From: Tannerellaceae bacterium
Lineage (GTDB): Bacteria; Bacteroidota; Bacteroidia; Bacteroidales; Tannerellaceae
Length of the DNA: 8,976 bases
Direction: 5' to 3'
Assembly (NCBI GenBank): GCA_031276545.1
Contig: JAISMW010000014.1
Location: forward strand, 1-8,976
The notes below the pieces were generated by a model. It did not search any database. It had not been told where the DNA came from and worked only from the letters and a program-made list of their open reading frames with translations. The translations under genes and the position numbers were made by a program. This document shows positions 1-6,760 of the stretch, piece after piece; position 1 is the stretch's first letter; each line of letters opens with the position of its first letter.

Positions 1-6
1 CGTCCG

Positions 7-18
7 GCACTTAAGTGC
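7..18. repeat. 12-bp perfect palindrome downstream of the methyltransferase gene
   Basis: GCACTTAAGTGC is its own reverse complement. It lies 14 bp past the methyltransferase stop codon (reading leftward). There is no T-tract and no loop, so it does not look like a standard intrinsic terminator. It could be a regulator site for whatever lies beyond the left edge, or chance. Confidence 0.3.
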
Positions 19-31
19 AACAGATTTATTT

Positions 32-1072
32 TTAATTAATTTGGAGAACAGAGCTTCTTTTCGGGTCGGGTTTTCCCCGGAGGAGGATGAAGGGGCTTAG
101 GTACAGGCCGGCCGGGCCGCTGTAACGGATGAACAGGTTCAGGATGCGGACGGCGAGAGAGGTCAGGGGGTTTTTGCGGCGTGTATTGTAAAATCCTTTT
201 CCTACGGTCAGTGTATATCCGCAGGGGGTCAGAAGGGCGCGGTAGGTGCGGATGGGGAGGATGCGCTCCGCCCAATTGCCGGTTGCCGGGTCGCAGGTGT
301 TGTAGGGGTCTTCCGGGACGGGCAGGCGGCCGGCGTCAATGGCGCGGCGGATGTCTTCGTAGGTGAGTCCCCTGGTGGCACGGCTCCAGAGGGCGGTCTG
401 CTCTTCGGAGAAAAGGGGATAGCACCGGCGTATGAACTGTTCTCTCCGCCGGAGGTAGTTGGGGGATACCTCCGTGCCCGATTCGCAGGCGGTCATATAG
501 CGGCGCAGTCGCTGCTTCACCAGGGGGTTGAAGGGCGTGGAAGCGGTTGTGAAAATCAGTTGCATCCGGTTGTTTATGCGGCATAGCGTGTGGAAGAAAG
601 CGGCCGGGTTGTAGACGTGTTCTATCAAATCGGTGGCGATGAGGAGTTGCGGAGAAATGTTCTGCGTGCGGCAGTAGCCGGCCAGCGTGTGGTGGTCGCC
701 GTGGAGGATGGTATCCGGTCCGGTTCCGGTCAGGCGCTTCAGTACGTTTACGGTTTCTACGGCTGCGGGGTTCAGGTCGATGTAAATGACGTGCCCGAAG
801 CCGGTCTCTTTGGCCAGCAGGCTGAGGAATCCGCTTCCTCCTCCGTAGTCTACCAGCGTGACGCCGGCGGGTTCAAGGGCGACGGCCTCTGTGCCTTGGC
901 TGAGGCAGCGGGCGAATATCTCCATATAATATTCCATGGCCGGATGCATGGCGCGGATGTAGCGTTTGCTGTAATCGCTGATGGGGAGGCTGCCGTAATC
1001 TATAGCCTTCAGGCGGGCAGCCCATGCGGCAGCCGGCGGGAGGAAGCGGTTTTTGTCGGCGGTGTTCCACAT
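32..1072 (-). CDS. Class I SAM-dependent methyltransferase, likely tailoring enzyme of an aryl-polyene/flexirubin-type cluster
   Basis: The 346-residue protein carries a Rossmann methyltransferase core. Motif I is VDYGGGSGF at residues 74-82. The ribose-binding acid is in YIDLNP (D99), and DLIEHV at 148-153 is the post-motif segment common in class I enzymes. A basic, Arg-rich stretch follows, and the C-terminus (about 305-335) has a hydrophobic segment. It starts at an ATG 14 bp after the ketosynthase stop and is the last complete gene of the lyase-ketoreductase-ketosynthase operon. Methyltransferases of such clusters commonly methylate the aromatic head group; that role is inferred from position only. 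No recognisable Shine-Dalgarno is present, as is usual in Bacteroidetes. The fold is clear; the substrate is not shown by the sequence. Confidence 0.85.
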   Translation of the reverse strand: MWNTADKNRFLPPAAAWAARLKAIDYGSLPISDYSKRYIRAMHPAMEYYMEIFARCLSQGTEAVALEPAGVTLVDYGGGSGFLSLLAKETGFGHVIYIDLNPAAVETVNVLKRLTGTGPDTILHGDHHTLAGYCRTQNISPQLLIATDLIEHVYNPAAFFHTLCRINNRMQLIFTTASTPFNPLVKQRLRRYMTACESGTEVSPNYLRRREQFIRRCYPLFSEEQTALWSRATRGLTYEDIRRAIDAGRLPVPEDPYNTCDPATGNWAERILPIRTYRALLTPCGYTLTVGKGFYNTRRKNPLTSLAVRILNLFIRYSGPAGLYLSPFILLRGKPDPKRSSVLQIN

Positions 1073-1086
1073 TCGGCTATGCTGTG

Positions 1087-2313
1087 CTATTCTGTGTATT
1101 TTTTGATCACCAGGGCGCTGTTGGTGCCTCCGAAGCCGAAGGAGTTGGAGAGGATGAGGCGGAGGTCTTTCTCTACGGTTTGTGTCGCGATGTTGAGTTT
1201 GCGCGAATAGTCGTCCGGTGTTTCAAAGTTGATATTGGGCGCCACGAAGGAATCCCTCATCATCAGGATGGAGTACACGATTTCGCTGGCTCCGGCCATC
1301 CAGCATTCGTGTCCGGTCATGGACTTGGTGGAACTGACCAGGGGGCGGCAGTGTCCGAAAAGGCGGTCGAGGGCGATGGCTTCAAACATATCTCCCTGCG
1401 GCGTGGAGGTGGCGTGTGCATTGACGTAATCAATGTCGGAGGGCTTTACGCCGGCGTCGTTCAGCGCCCGCTCCATAGCCCGGACGGATCCTTGGTCGCT
1501 GGGCTGAGAGATATGCTTTCCGTTTGAGGAGAATCCGTAGCCGGCCAGCTCGGCATAGATGGTGGCTCCCCGTTTTCTGGCGTGTTCGTATTCTTCCAGA
1601 ATCAGGCTGGCTCCTCCTCCGCTCGGTATCAGGCCGTCTCTGCCGGCATCAAACGGGCGGGAAGCTTTGGCCGGCTCGTCTGTTCGTACGGAGAAGGCGC
1701 TGAGGGCATCGAAACTGCCCATCGAATAGAAATTCGTTTCCTGGGCGCCTCCGCAGAGCACGATGTCCTGCAAGCCCTGCCGGATGAACAGATAGCCAAG
1801 CCCCAGGGCGTGCGAACCGCTGGCGCAGGCTGCGCTGACGGTCATATTGGCTCCTCTCAGCCGGAAGATGGTGGACAGGTTCATGGTGACGGTGGAGTTC
1901 ATGGACTGGAAGATAGCTCCGGAGCCGAGGAGCGTGGTGTCTTTTTTTTCCACCACCGTATTGTTGGCTTCGATTACGGCTTTGGCGGAGGAATCGTTGC
2001 CGTAGAAGACGCCCATTTCGTGGGCGTCGAGGTAGTCCATGTCGATACCTGCCGTCCGCATGGCTTCGAGTGTGGCTACGTAGGCATATTCTCCTTCCTC
2101 TGCGAGTCCTATCCTGAGCCTTCTTTCGAGGATTCCTTTCAGGGGAGGGCGTTCCAGGATACCCGTCAGGGGTGAACGGTAGCCGTAGAGGGTGCGAACC
2201 TCTTCCACTCCGATTCCGGATTTTCCTTCATAGAGGGCGTTCCGTACTTCTTCCAGGTTTTTGCCGATGCAGGAATAAATTCCGATTCCGGTGATTACGA
2301 CTCTTCTGTTCAT
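1087..2313 (-). CDS. Beta-ketoacyl-ACP synthase, FabF-like (KAS II fold)
   Basis: This 408-residue protein is the full length of a FabF-type condensing enzyme. The Cys-His-His triad is complete: Cys163 in SAACASGSH, His300 in NAHATSTPQGD and His335 in KSMTGHECWMAG, with Lys330 just before. The glycine-rich signature NSFGFGGTN sits at 390-398. It should catalyse decarboxylative condensation of malonyl-ACP with an acyl-ACP primer in the cytosol. It lies 9 bp after the ketoreductase gene and 14 bp before the methyltransferase gene, so elongation of an aromatic starter is the inferred job rather than housekeeping fatty acid synthesis. The intact Cys163 argues against a chain-length-factor subunit, which lacks it. 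No acyl carrier protein gene is in the window. Confidence 0.9.
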   Translation of the reverse strand: MNRRVVITGIGIYSCIGKNLEEVRNALYEGKSGIGVEEVRTLYGYRSPLTGILERPPLKGILERRLRIGLAEEGEYAYVATLEAMRTAGIDMDYLDAHEMGVFYGNDSSAKAVIEANNTVVEKKDTTLLGSGAIFQSMNSTVTMNLSTIFRLRGANMTVSAACASGSHALGLGYLFIRQGLQDIVLCGGAQETNFYSMGSFDALSAFSVRTDEPAKASRPFDAGRDGLIPSGGGASLILEEYEHARKRGATIYAELAGYGFSSNGKHISQPSDQGSVRAMERALNDAGVKPSDIDYVNAHATSTPQGDMFEAIALDRLFGHCRPLVSSTKSMTGHECWMAGASEIVYSILMMRDSFVAPNINFETPDDYSRKLNIATQTVEKDLRLILSNSFGFGGTNSALVIKKYTE

Positions 2314-2322
2314 GGCTGATTT

Positions 2323-3051
2323 TTATGTGTAAAGACCTCCGTTGATTGAAATCACTTCTCCCGTGATATAGGCTGCTCTGTCGGAAGCCAGGAAGCCGAC
2401 CAGTTCGGCTACTTCTTCCGGTTTGCCGAAGCGTCCGGCGGGTACCATTGCCTTGAGTGTTTTTTCGTCCAGCCCCCTGGTCATATCGGTTTCTATAAAT
2501 CCGGGAGCTACTACATTGACAGTTACTTTCCGGGGAGCCACCTCCTGTGCCAGCGCCTTGGATGCGCCGATCAGGGCTGCCTTGGCCGCCGAGTAATTGG
2601 TTTGCCCCGGCAGTCCCTTGAGGCCGGAAAGCGAGGAGATGGTGATGATGCGTCCCCAGCGGGCGGTCAGCATATCCTTGAGCAAACGCCTGGTGACGTA
2701 AAAGAATCCGTTCATGGCGGTATCCATCACCTGATGCCACTGGGCATTCTGCATGAAGATCATCATATTGTCCATCCGGAGGCCGGCGTTGTTCACCAGA
2801 ACGGCCACCGAATCGTCGGGATGCGCGTCCAGCCATCCGCTGAGGATGTCGTCCGTTTCTTTTCCATTCGCCGCATCAAAGGGCAGGAGTTCGGCGGTTC
2901 CGCCTTTTTCTTCTATCAGAGACCGGGTACATTCGGCAGCCTCCTTGTTCGTGCGGTAATTGATCAATACGGGGTATCCCATTCCGGACAGTTGGAGGCA
3001 GATGCTTCGTCCGATACCACGCGATCCTCCGGTGACTAATGCGTATTTCAT
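2323..3051 (-). CDS. fabG: 3-oxoacyl-ACP reductase, FabG-like short-chain dehydrogenase
   Basis: The 242-residue SDR has the classical architecture. The dinucleotide motif TGGSRGIG is at residues 7-14 and NNAG at 87-90. The catalytic tetrad is Asn114, Ser140 (in TISSLSG), Tyr153 and Lys157 (YSAAK). VVAPGFIETDM near 180-190 is very close to E. coli FabG, and the C-terminus reads ITGEVISINGG. It should reduce 3-ketoacyl-ACP to 3-hydroxyacyl-ACP with NAD(P)H. Its ATG overlaps the stop of the upstream ammonia-lyase gene (ATGA, 3048-3051), implying translational coupling. The symbol is the family name; the operon context suggests a pathway-specific paralogue, not the housekeeping copy. Confidence 0.9.
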   Translation of the reverse strand: MKYALVTGGSRGIGRSICLQLSGMGYPVLINYRTNKEAAECTRSLIEEKGGTAELLPFDAANGKETDDILSGWLDAHPDDSVAVLVNNAGLRMDNMMIFMQNAQWHQVMDTAMNGFFYVTRRLLKDMLTARWGRIITISSLSGLKGLPGQTNYSAAKAALIGASKALAQEVAPRKVTVNVVAPGFIETDMTRGLDEKTLKAMVPAGRFGKPEEVAELVGFLASDRAAYITGEVISINGGLYT

Positions 3052-4586
3052 ATCCTTAACGATTGAGCGTTTATCAAATAATTTTTTATGCGTTCTATCT
3101 CTTTATGTTTGGGCAGGTCTTCCGCAAACAGGGGAAAGAGGGATCGTACATCCCGGTAGACGTTGCGGGTTTGCTGCGCCAGGCTGTCTTCCATGTTCAG
3201 ACAGTCCACCGCCTGCGCCAGCGCCATGAAGTGGATGGCCATCACCTGAAAGGCGTTTTCTATGACGGTTCCGGTCAGCAGCGCCGCATTCGTACCCATG
3301 CTCACCATATCCTGATTGTCGTTATTGCAGGGAATGCTGTGGACGGACATCGGGTTCGACAGGGTTTGATTTTCGGCCGTAGTGGAAGTAGCTGTAAACT
3401 GGGAGGCCTGCAGGCCGTAGTTCAGTCCCAGGACGCCCGGATTGAGGAAAGGGGGTAAGATGCCGTTGATGCGGTCGTGGCAGAGGTAATTCAACTGGCG
3501 TTCCATCAGCATGGTCAGTTTCGTGATGCCTATCTTGAGCTTGTCCATCTCGAAAGCCACATAGTCTCCGTGAAAATTACCTCCGTGATAGACGTTCCGG
3601 CTTTCGGGGTCGACAATCGGATTGTCGCAGGCCGAATTGACTTCATTCACCAGCACCTTCCCGGCATTTTCCACCGCATCGAGGACAGGCCCCAGGATCT
3701 GCGGGACGCAGCGCAGGGAATAGTAGGCTTGTATTTTCTCTGTAAACACCTTTTCGCCGGCGCTCATATTGGCATACAGTTTATTTTCGCGTTTCTGCAA
3801 GCGGGCGCTGCCTTCGGCAAACGAACGCATCCATGCGGCTATCCGGCTCTGTCCTTCGTGCCGTTTGGTACGGTTCAGTTCGTCCGACATCAAATCATCG
3901 TACGAAGATGCTATTTCGTTCATCCAGACGGAAGCCAGCGTCGCCCACTTCAGCAAGCGTCCGGCATAGAGTACGTTGATGAGGCCTATACCTGTCATCA
4001 CGGATGTACCGTTGGTGACCGACAGACCGTCGCGGATGTAAATACGGAAGGGAGTCAGCCCGTTCTCCTGCAATACCTCTCCGGCCGGGCGCCATTCTCC
4101 TCTGTGATGCACCTCGCCTTCTCCGATAAGCGCCAGGGCGATATGAGCCAGTTGCACCAGGTCTCCGCTTGCCCCCACGCTGCCATGCTCCGGAATCAGG
4201 GGATAAATACCGCGGTTGATAAACTCCACCAGCAATTCCACCAGTTCTACATGTACGCCGGAGCGGGCTTGCAGGAAAGTGCCCAGACGCGCCACCATGG
4301 CCGCCCTCACATAGAGGTCGGGCAGGGGTTTCCCTGCTCCGGTTGCATGGCTGCGGATGATGTTGTATTGCAATTGTGTGAGCGATTCATCGTCAATCCG
4401 GTATTGCGCCATGGGGCCGAAGCCGGTATTGATACCGTATATAATTTTATTGGAAGAAAACGCTTTTAGAAAATCAAAACATGCGGTAATCCTTTGCTTT
4501 GTGCAAGCCGTCAGCTCCAGGCTTTCTCCTTCAAGTATTACCTTTTCCAAAAAATCAAGCCTCAGGCCTGCCTCATCTACATTCAT
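3048..4586 (-). CDS. Aromatic amino acid ammonia-lyase (HAL/PAL/TAL family)
   Basis: The 512-residue enzyme carries the Ala-Ser-Gly triplet (A139-S140-G141, in GSVGASGDL) that cyclises autocatalytically to the MIO electrophile. Other active-site parts are visible: Tyr50 in YGINTGFG, Asn192 in TNGTS, YSLRCVPQ at 289-296 and NPIVDP near 322. It should release ammonia from an aromatic L-amino acid to give an acrylate. The loop at 424-426 reads NQD, as in Phe/Tyr lyases, whereas true HutH enzymes have NQE. The selectivity pair S79-H80 resembles histidine lyases, so Tyr, Phe or His cannot be settled here. Being first in an operon with a ketoreductase and ketosynthase, it most likely supplies a 4-coumarate or cinnamate starter, as the Tyr lyases of flexirubin clusters do. 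No hutU, hutI or other histidine-degradation gene is nearby. Confidence 0.88.
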   Translation of the reverse strand: MNVDEAGLRLDFLEKVILEGESLELTACTKQRITACFDFLKAFSSNKIIYGINTGFGPMAQYRIDDESLTQLQYNIIRSHATGAGKPLPDLYVRAAMVARLGTFLQARSGVHVELVELLVEFINRGIYPLIPEHGSVGASGDLVQLAHIALALIGEGEVHHRGEWRPAGEVLQENGLTPFRIYIRDGLSVTNGTSVMTGIGLINVLYAGRLLKWATLASVWMNEIASSYDDLMSDELNRTKRHEGQSRIAAWMRSFAEGSARLQKRENKLYANMSAGEKVFTEKIQAYYSLRCVPQILGPVLDAVENAGKVLVNEVNSACDNPIVDPESRNVYHGGNFHGDYVAFEMDKLKIGITKLTMLMERQLNYLCHDRINGILPPFLNPGVLGLNYGLQASQFTATSTTAENQTLSNPMSVHSIPCNNDNQDMVSMGTNAALLTGTVIENAFQVMAIHFMALAQAVDCLNMEDSLAQQTRNVYRDVRSLFPLFAEDLPKHKEIERIKNYLINAQSLRI

Positions 4587-4626
4587 TTCGTTGTTTCGTC
4601 TTTTATTGTATGATTATTTTGCCACG

Positions 4627-4655
4627 CAAAACTACATAATTAGTTTGTTTCCAAA
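4627..4655 (-). promoter_or_regulatory. Bacteroidetes-type promoter of the ammonia-lyase operon, with inverted repeat
   Basis: Read on the minus strand, TAGTTTTG (4634-4627) matches the -7 consensus TAnnTTTG exactly. A -33-like TTTG (4655-4652) lies 17 bp upstream. Transcription would begin near 4620, leaving an A-rich leader of roughly 33 nt before the lyase ATG. The inverted repeat TTGTTT-2-AAACAA (4645-4658) covers the -33 element and could be an operator. The motifs are seen; the activity is inferred. Confidence 0.55.
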
Positions 4656-4713
4656 CAAGCGTCAAGAGAAAATATCATCCGCTTGCAGCATGACCCGATG
4701 AAATAAGAAGGCC

Positions 4714-5118
4714 TTATCTTTCCCTGTGCTGTTTTAAAACCATCAGGATTCCCGCCAATAAGGATACTTCGGTAATTATACCGATATAGGCAAGATAGTT
4801 CTCCCGAATGGAGAAACCCAGCACAAATAATTCAGCAAGGTATGCGATCAAGCCAATAAAAGTAATCCACAGGGCGATATAAAGAAAAACAACCTTCTTA
4901 GGAGATAGCTTCCTGTATGAATTCTCCTTTACATGATTCAAACATGAAACCAGGTAGATTCCCATAGCAGAGACGCCTAAAAGTATTCCAATCGCATTTT
5001 TGGAAGCAGTTAATAATTTTTCATCACACGACAGGACAAATACGCCCGTAACCAATAGTATTGACGCACAAATTGAGAGAAAAAGATTATAGTTTTTCAT
5101 ATCGTTCGCAGTTAGCAT
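4714..5118 (-). CDS. Hypothetical four-helix membrane protein, possibly with a repeat-encoded N-terminal extension
   Basis: From the ATG at 5118 the protein has 134 residues; a second in-frame ATG at 5100 would give 128. Four hydrophobic segments are visible (numbered from the 5100 start): about 5-24, 36-54, 70-90 and 103-122. They are joined by short charged loops (KENSYRKLSPKK, KQHRER at the end). I do not recognise the family. The frame stays open rightward through the whole 21-bp repeat array to 5484, where the first start-type codon is TTG. That extension would add about 120 residues of a seven-residue repeat, LLTSTSE-like, but has no ATG and its TTG lies inside a terminator hairpin, so I prefer an ATG start. 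The gene is visibly more A+T rich than its neighbours, hinting at a different origin. No promoter matching TAnnTTTG was seen just upstream, and no clear terminator follows it. Confidence 0.6.
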   Translation of the reverse strand: MLTANDMKNYNLFLSICASILLVTGVFVLSCDEKLLTASKNAIGILLGVSAMGIYLVSCLNHVKENSYRKLSPKKVVFLYIALWITFIGLIAYLAELFVLGFSIRENYLAYIGIITEVSLLAGILMVLKQHRER

Positions 5119-5129
5119 AACAAAAGGGT

Positions 5130-5444
5130 TTGATGTCAGCAGCGCCGAAGTTGACGTCAGCAGCGCCGAAGTTGACGTCAGCAATGCCGAAGTTGACGTC
5201 AGCAACTCCGAAGTTGACGTCAACAACTCCGAAGTTGACGTCAGCAACTCCGAAGTTGACGTCAACAACTCCGCGGTTGACGTCAGCAATGCCGAAGTTG
5301 ACGTCAGCAATACCGAAGTTGACGTCAGCAACTCCGAAGTTGACGTCAGCAATGCCGAAGTTGACGTCAGCAATAGCGCGGTTGACGTCAGCAACTCCGC
5401 GGTTGACGCCAGCAACTCCGCGGTTGACGCCAGCAATGTTATTG
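5130..5444. repeat. Exact 21-bp tandem repeat array, 15 units, each with a TGACGTCA-type palindrome
   Basis: Units begin with TTGACGTCAGCA followed by nine more variable bases, and start every 21 bp from 5130 to 5424 without a single indel. A degenerate sixteenth start (TTGATGATG) is at 5445. Twelve units (5151-5382) keep the perfect palindrome TGACGTCA; the edge units have TGATGTCA (5130) or TGACGCCA (5403, 5424). Units 5214 and 5256 extend it to GTTGACGTCAAC. Variation is confined to a few sites, mainly unit positions 10, 13-16 and 19-20. Because 21 bp is seven codons, the array is open in two frames on each strand. It lies between an intrinsic terminator and a membrane-protein gene. There are no unique spacers, so it is not a CRISPR array. 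Confidence 0.95.
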
Positions 5445-5468
5445 TTGATGATGAAAAAAAGTCCCCAC

Positions 5469-5497
5469 AAAAAAGCTGCCCCAAACCACGGAGCAGC
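5469..5497 (-). terminator. Rho-independent terminator of the isomerase/epimerase gene
   Basis: On the minus strand GCTGCTCC (5497-5490) pairs with GGGGCAGC (5482-5475) across a 7-nt loop, giving an 8-bp stem with one G-U pair, followed by six Ts (5474-5469). It begins 58 bp after the isomerase/epimerase stop codon. It should stop transcription before the repeat array, so anything transcribed leftward from the array needs its own promoter or readthrough. Confidence 0.8.
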
Positions 5498-5555
5498 CTT
5501 TTGCAGGAAAAAAACAGAAAAAAACCGGCTCAGTCCGATTTCGATTTGTTTTTCG

Positions 5556-6548
5556 TTACTTCTTTTCGAATACCGCATCGAAAGCATGTGCGGAAGGTTG
5601 AAAGTCAACCCGCTTGGTGTATTCGCAAGATTCGCGTGCACCATGTTCCCGATCCATGGCGCTGTCTTCCCACTCAATGGACAGGGGACCCTGGTAGCCG
5701 ATGGAGTTGAGGGCGCGAATGATCTCTTCAAAATTGATTCTGCCCCGGCCCAGACTGCGGAAATTCCAGTAGCGGCGCGGGTCGCCAAAGGTCACGTATC
5801 CGCCGAATACGCCAGCCGGTTTAGGGGTATCGCTCCAGTACACATCCTTCATGTGCACATGGAAGATACGTTCGGGAAACCGGTAAATAAAGTCTACGTA
5901 ATCCACCCCCTGATACCCCAGATGGCTGGGATCGTAATTAAAGCCGAAGGACGGATGCCCGGAGACAGCCTCCAGCGCACGGCCTGCCGTGATTGTATCA
6001 AAGGCAATTTCCGTAGGATGCACTTCCAGCGCAAAGCGGATACCCAGCTTCCGATATTCGTCCAGGATTGGAATAAAGCGCCGGGCAAAATCCTTATAGC
6101 CCTCTTCAATCAGCGATTCGGGAACCGGAGGGAACGAATAGAGGTATTGCCAGATGGAACTGCCGGTAAAACCTACTACGGTATCAACGCCCAGCGCCTT
6201 GGCCGCATGTGCCGTGCGGATCAATTCTTCGGCAGCCCGCGAGCGGACGCCTTCCGGATCGCCGTCGCCCCAGATGTAATCCGGCAGAATGGACTGATGG
6301 CGGAAATCAATATTGTCGCATACCGCCTGACCAATCAAATGCGTCGAGATAGTACGCAGTTCCAGTCCGTACGAACCCAGCACCTCTTTGATGCCCCGGT
6401 AATAAGCCCCGTCGGTACGGCGAACATCCACATGATTGGGCAGCCCCAGTTCCAGCCCGTCATACCCAAAAGCTTTCGCTTTCTCACAAATCGTCTCTAA
6501 TGATAAATCACCCCATTGCAAGGAGTACAAAGTTACAAGTCGTGCCAT
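5556..6548 (-). CDS. Sugar phosphate isomerase/epimerase-like TIM-barrel protein (AP endonuclease 2 / xylose isomerase-like fold)
   Basis: The 330-residue protein has no signal peptide and should be cytosolic. Residues fitting the divalent-metal site are Glu175 in ALEVHPTE, Asp206 and His209 in NYDPSHLGYQG, His230/His232 in FHVHMKD and Glu292 in SIEWED. An early GYDGLELG (28-35) marks a barrel strand. Members of this family isomerise or epimerise sugars or inositol derivatives, or act on oxidised sugar intermediates; the exact substrate cannot be read here. The ATG at 6548 is preceded by an A-rich leader and a TAnnTTTG promoter. A strong terminator follows the stop, so it appears to be a single-gene unit. 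It is divergent from the glutaminyl cyclase gene. Confidence 0.87.
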   Translation of the reverse strand: MARLVTLYSLQWGDLSLETICEKAKAFGYDGLELGLPNHVDVRRTDGAYYRGIKEVLGSYGLELRTISTHLIGQAVCDNIDFRHQSILPDYIWGDGDPEGVRSRAAEELIRTAHAAKALGVDTVVGFTGSSIWQYLYSFPPVPESLIEEGYKDFARRFIPILDEYRKLGIRFALEVHPTEIAFDTITAGRALEAVSGHPSFGFNYDPSHLGYQGVDYVDFIYRFPERIFHVHMKDVYWSDTPKPAGVFGGYVTFGDPRRYWNFRSLGRGRINFEEIIRALNSIGYQGPLSIEWEDSAMDREHGARESCEYTKRVDFQPSAHAFDAVFEKK

Positions 6549-6599
6549 TCTTCTTTATGATTTTAAGATTAAACAATTATGTATTGATAAATTTACGCA

Positions 6600-6607
6600 C
6601 AAAGCTA
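6600..6607 (-). promoter_or_regulatory. Candidate -7 promoter element of the isomerase/epimerase gene
   Basis: The minus strand reads TAGCTTTG, an exact match to TAnnTTTG, about 50 bp before the ATG at 6548. I see no good TTTG at the -33 spacing, so this rests on one box in AT-rich DNA. Confidence 0.4.
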
Positions 6608-6711
6608 AAAATCTTTTTCGTATTTACTGCCCATCCCGGGACAAACGCATTAAAAAAAGGATTTAAGATGCCGCCCTTCTCATCATGTCATGCGGATGTA
6701 AACCGGATACA

Positions 6712-6760
6712 TCACTATTCACTAACCACTGTTCACTATTTCGTTGTTCACTATTCACTA
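6712..6760. repeat. TTCACTA heptamer repeats in the divergent intergenic region
   Basis: TTCACTA occurs at 6718-6724, 6732-6738, 6747-6753 and 6754-6760, with a partial TCACTA at 6712-6717. The offsets are 14, 15 and 7 bp, so near multiples of seven; the last two copies abut. The final copy ends 5 bp before the plus-strand -7 box of the glutaminyl cyclase promoter. It may be an eroded heptamer microsatellite or a regulator-binding array. Confidence 0.7.

Noticed and set aside
590..1210. A 206-codon plus-strand open frame opposite the methyltransferase gene
   Set aside because: It spans the end of the ketosynthase gene and most of the methyltransferase core in antisense, with no domain of its own.
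3477..4469. A 330-codon plus-strand open frame opposite the ammonia-lyase gene
   Set aside because: The minus-strand gene has an MIO triad and full family length. The plus frame shows no recognisable domain and is an antisense shadow.
3048..4586. Histidine utilisation (hutH) locus
   Set aside because: No urocanase, imidazolonepropionase or formiminotransferase gene is adjacent, the partner genes are fatty-acid-synthase-like, and the NQD loop differs from HutH.
4695..4720. Possible terminator after the membrane-protein gene, using an imperfect ATAAG/CTTAT stem around GGCC
   Set aside because: The stem is only about 5 bp, overlaps the stop codon and has no adequate T-tract.
5130..5444. CRISPR array
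   Set aside because: The units abut every 21 bp with no unique spacers, and there are no cas genes nearby.
5130..6500. A 456-codon plus-strand open frame covering the repeats and the isomerase/epimerase gene
   Set aside because: It starts inside the array with TTG and then runs antisense to a clear conserved enzyme. Its length comes from the stop-free heptad repeat plus GC-rich antisense sequence.
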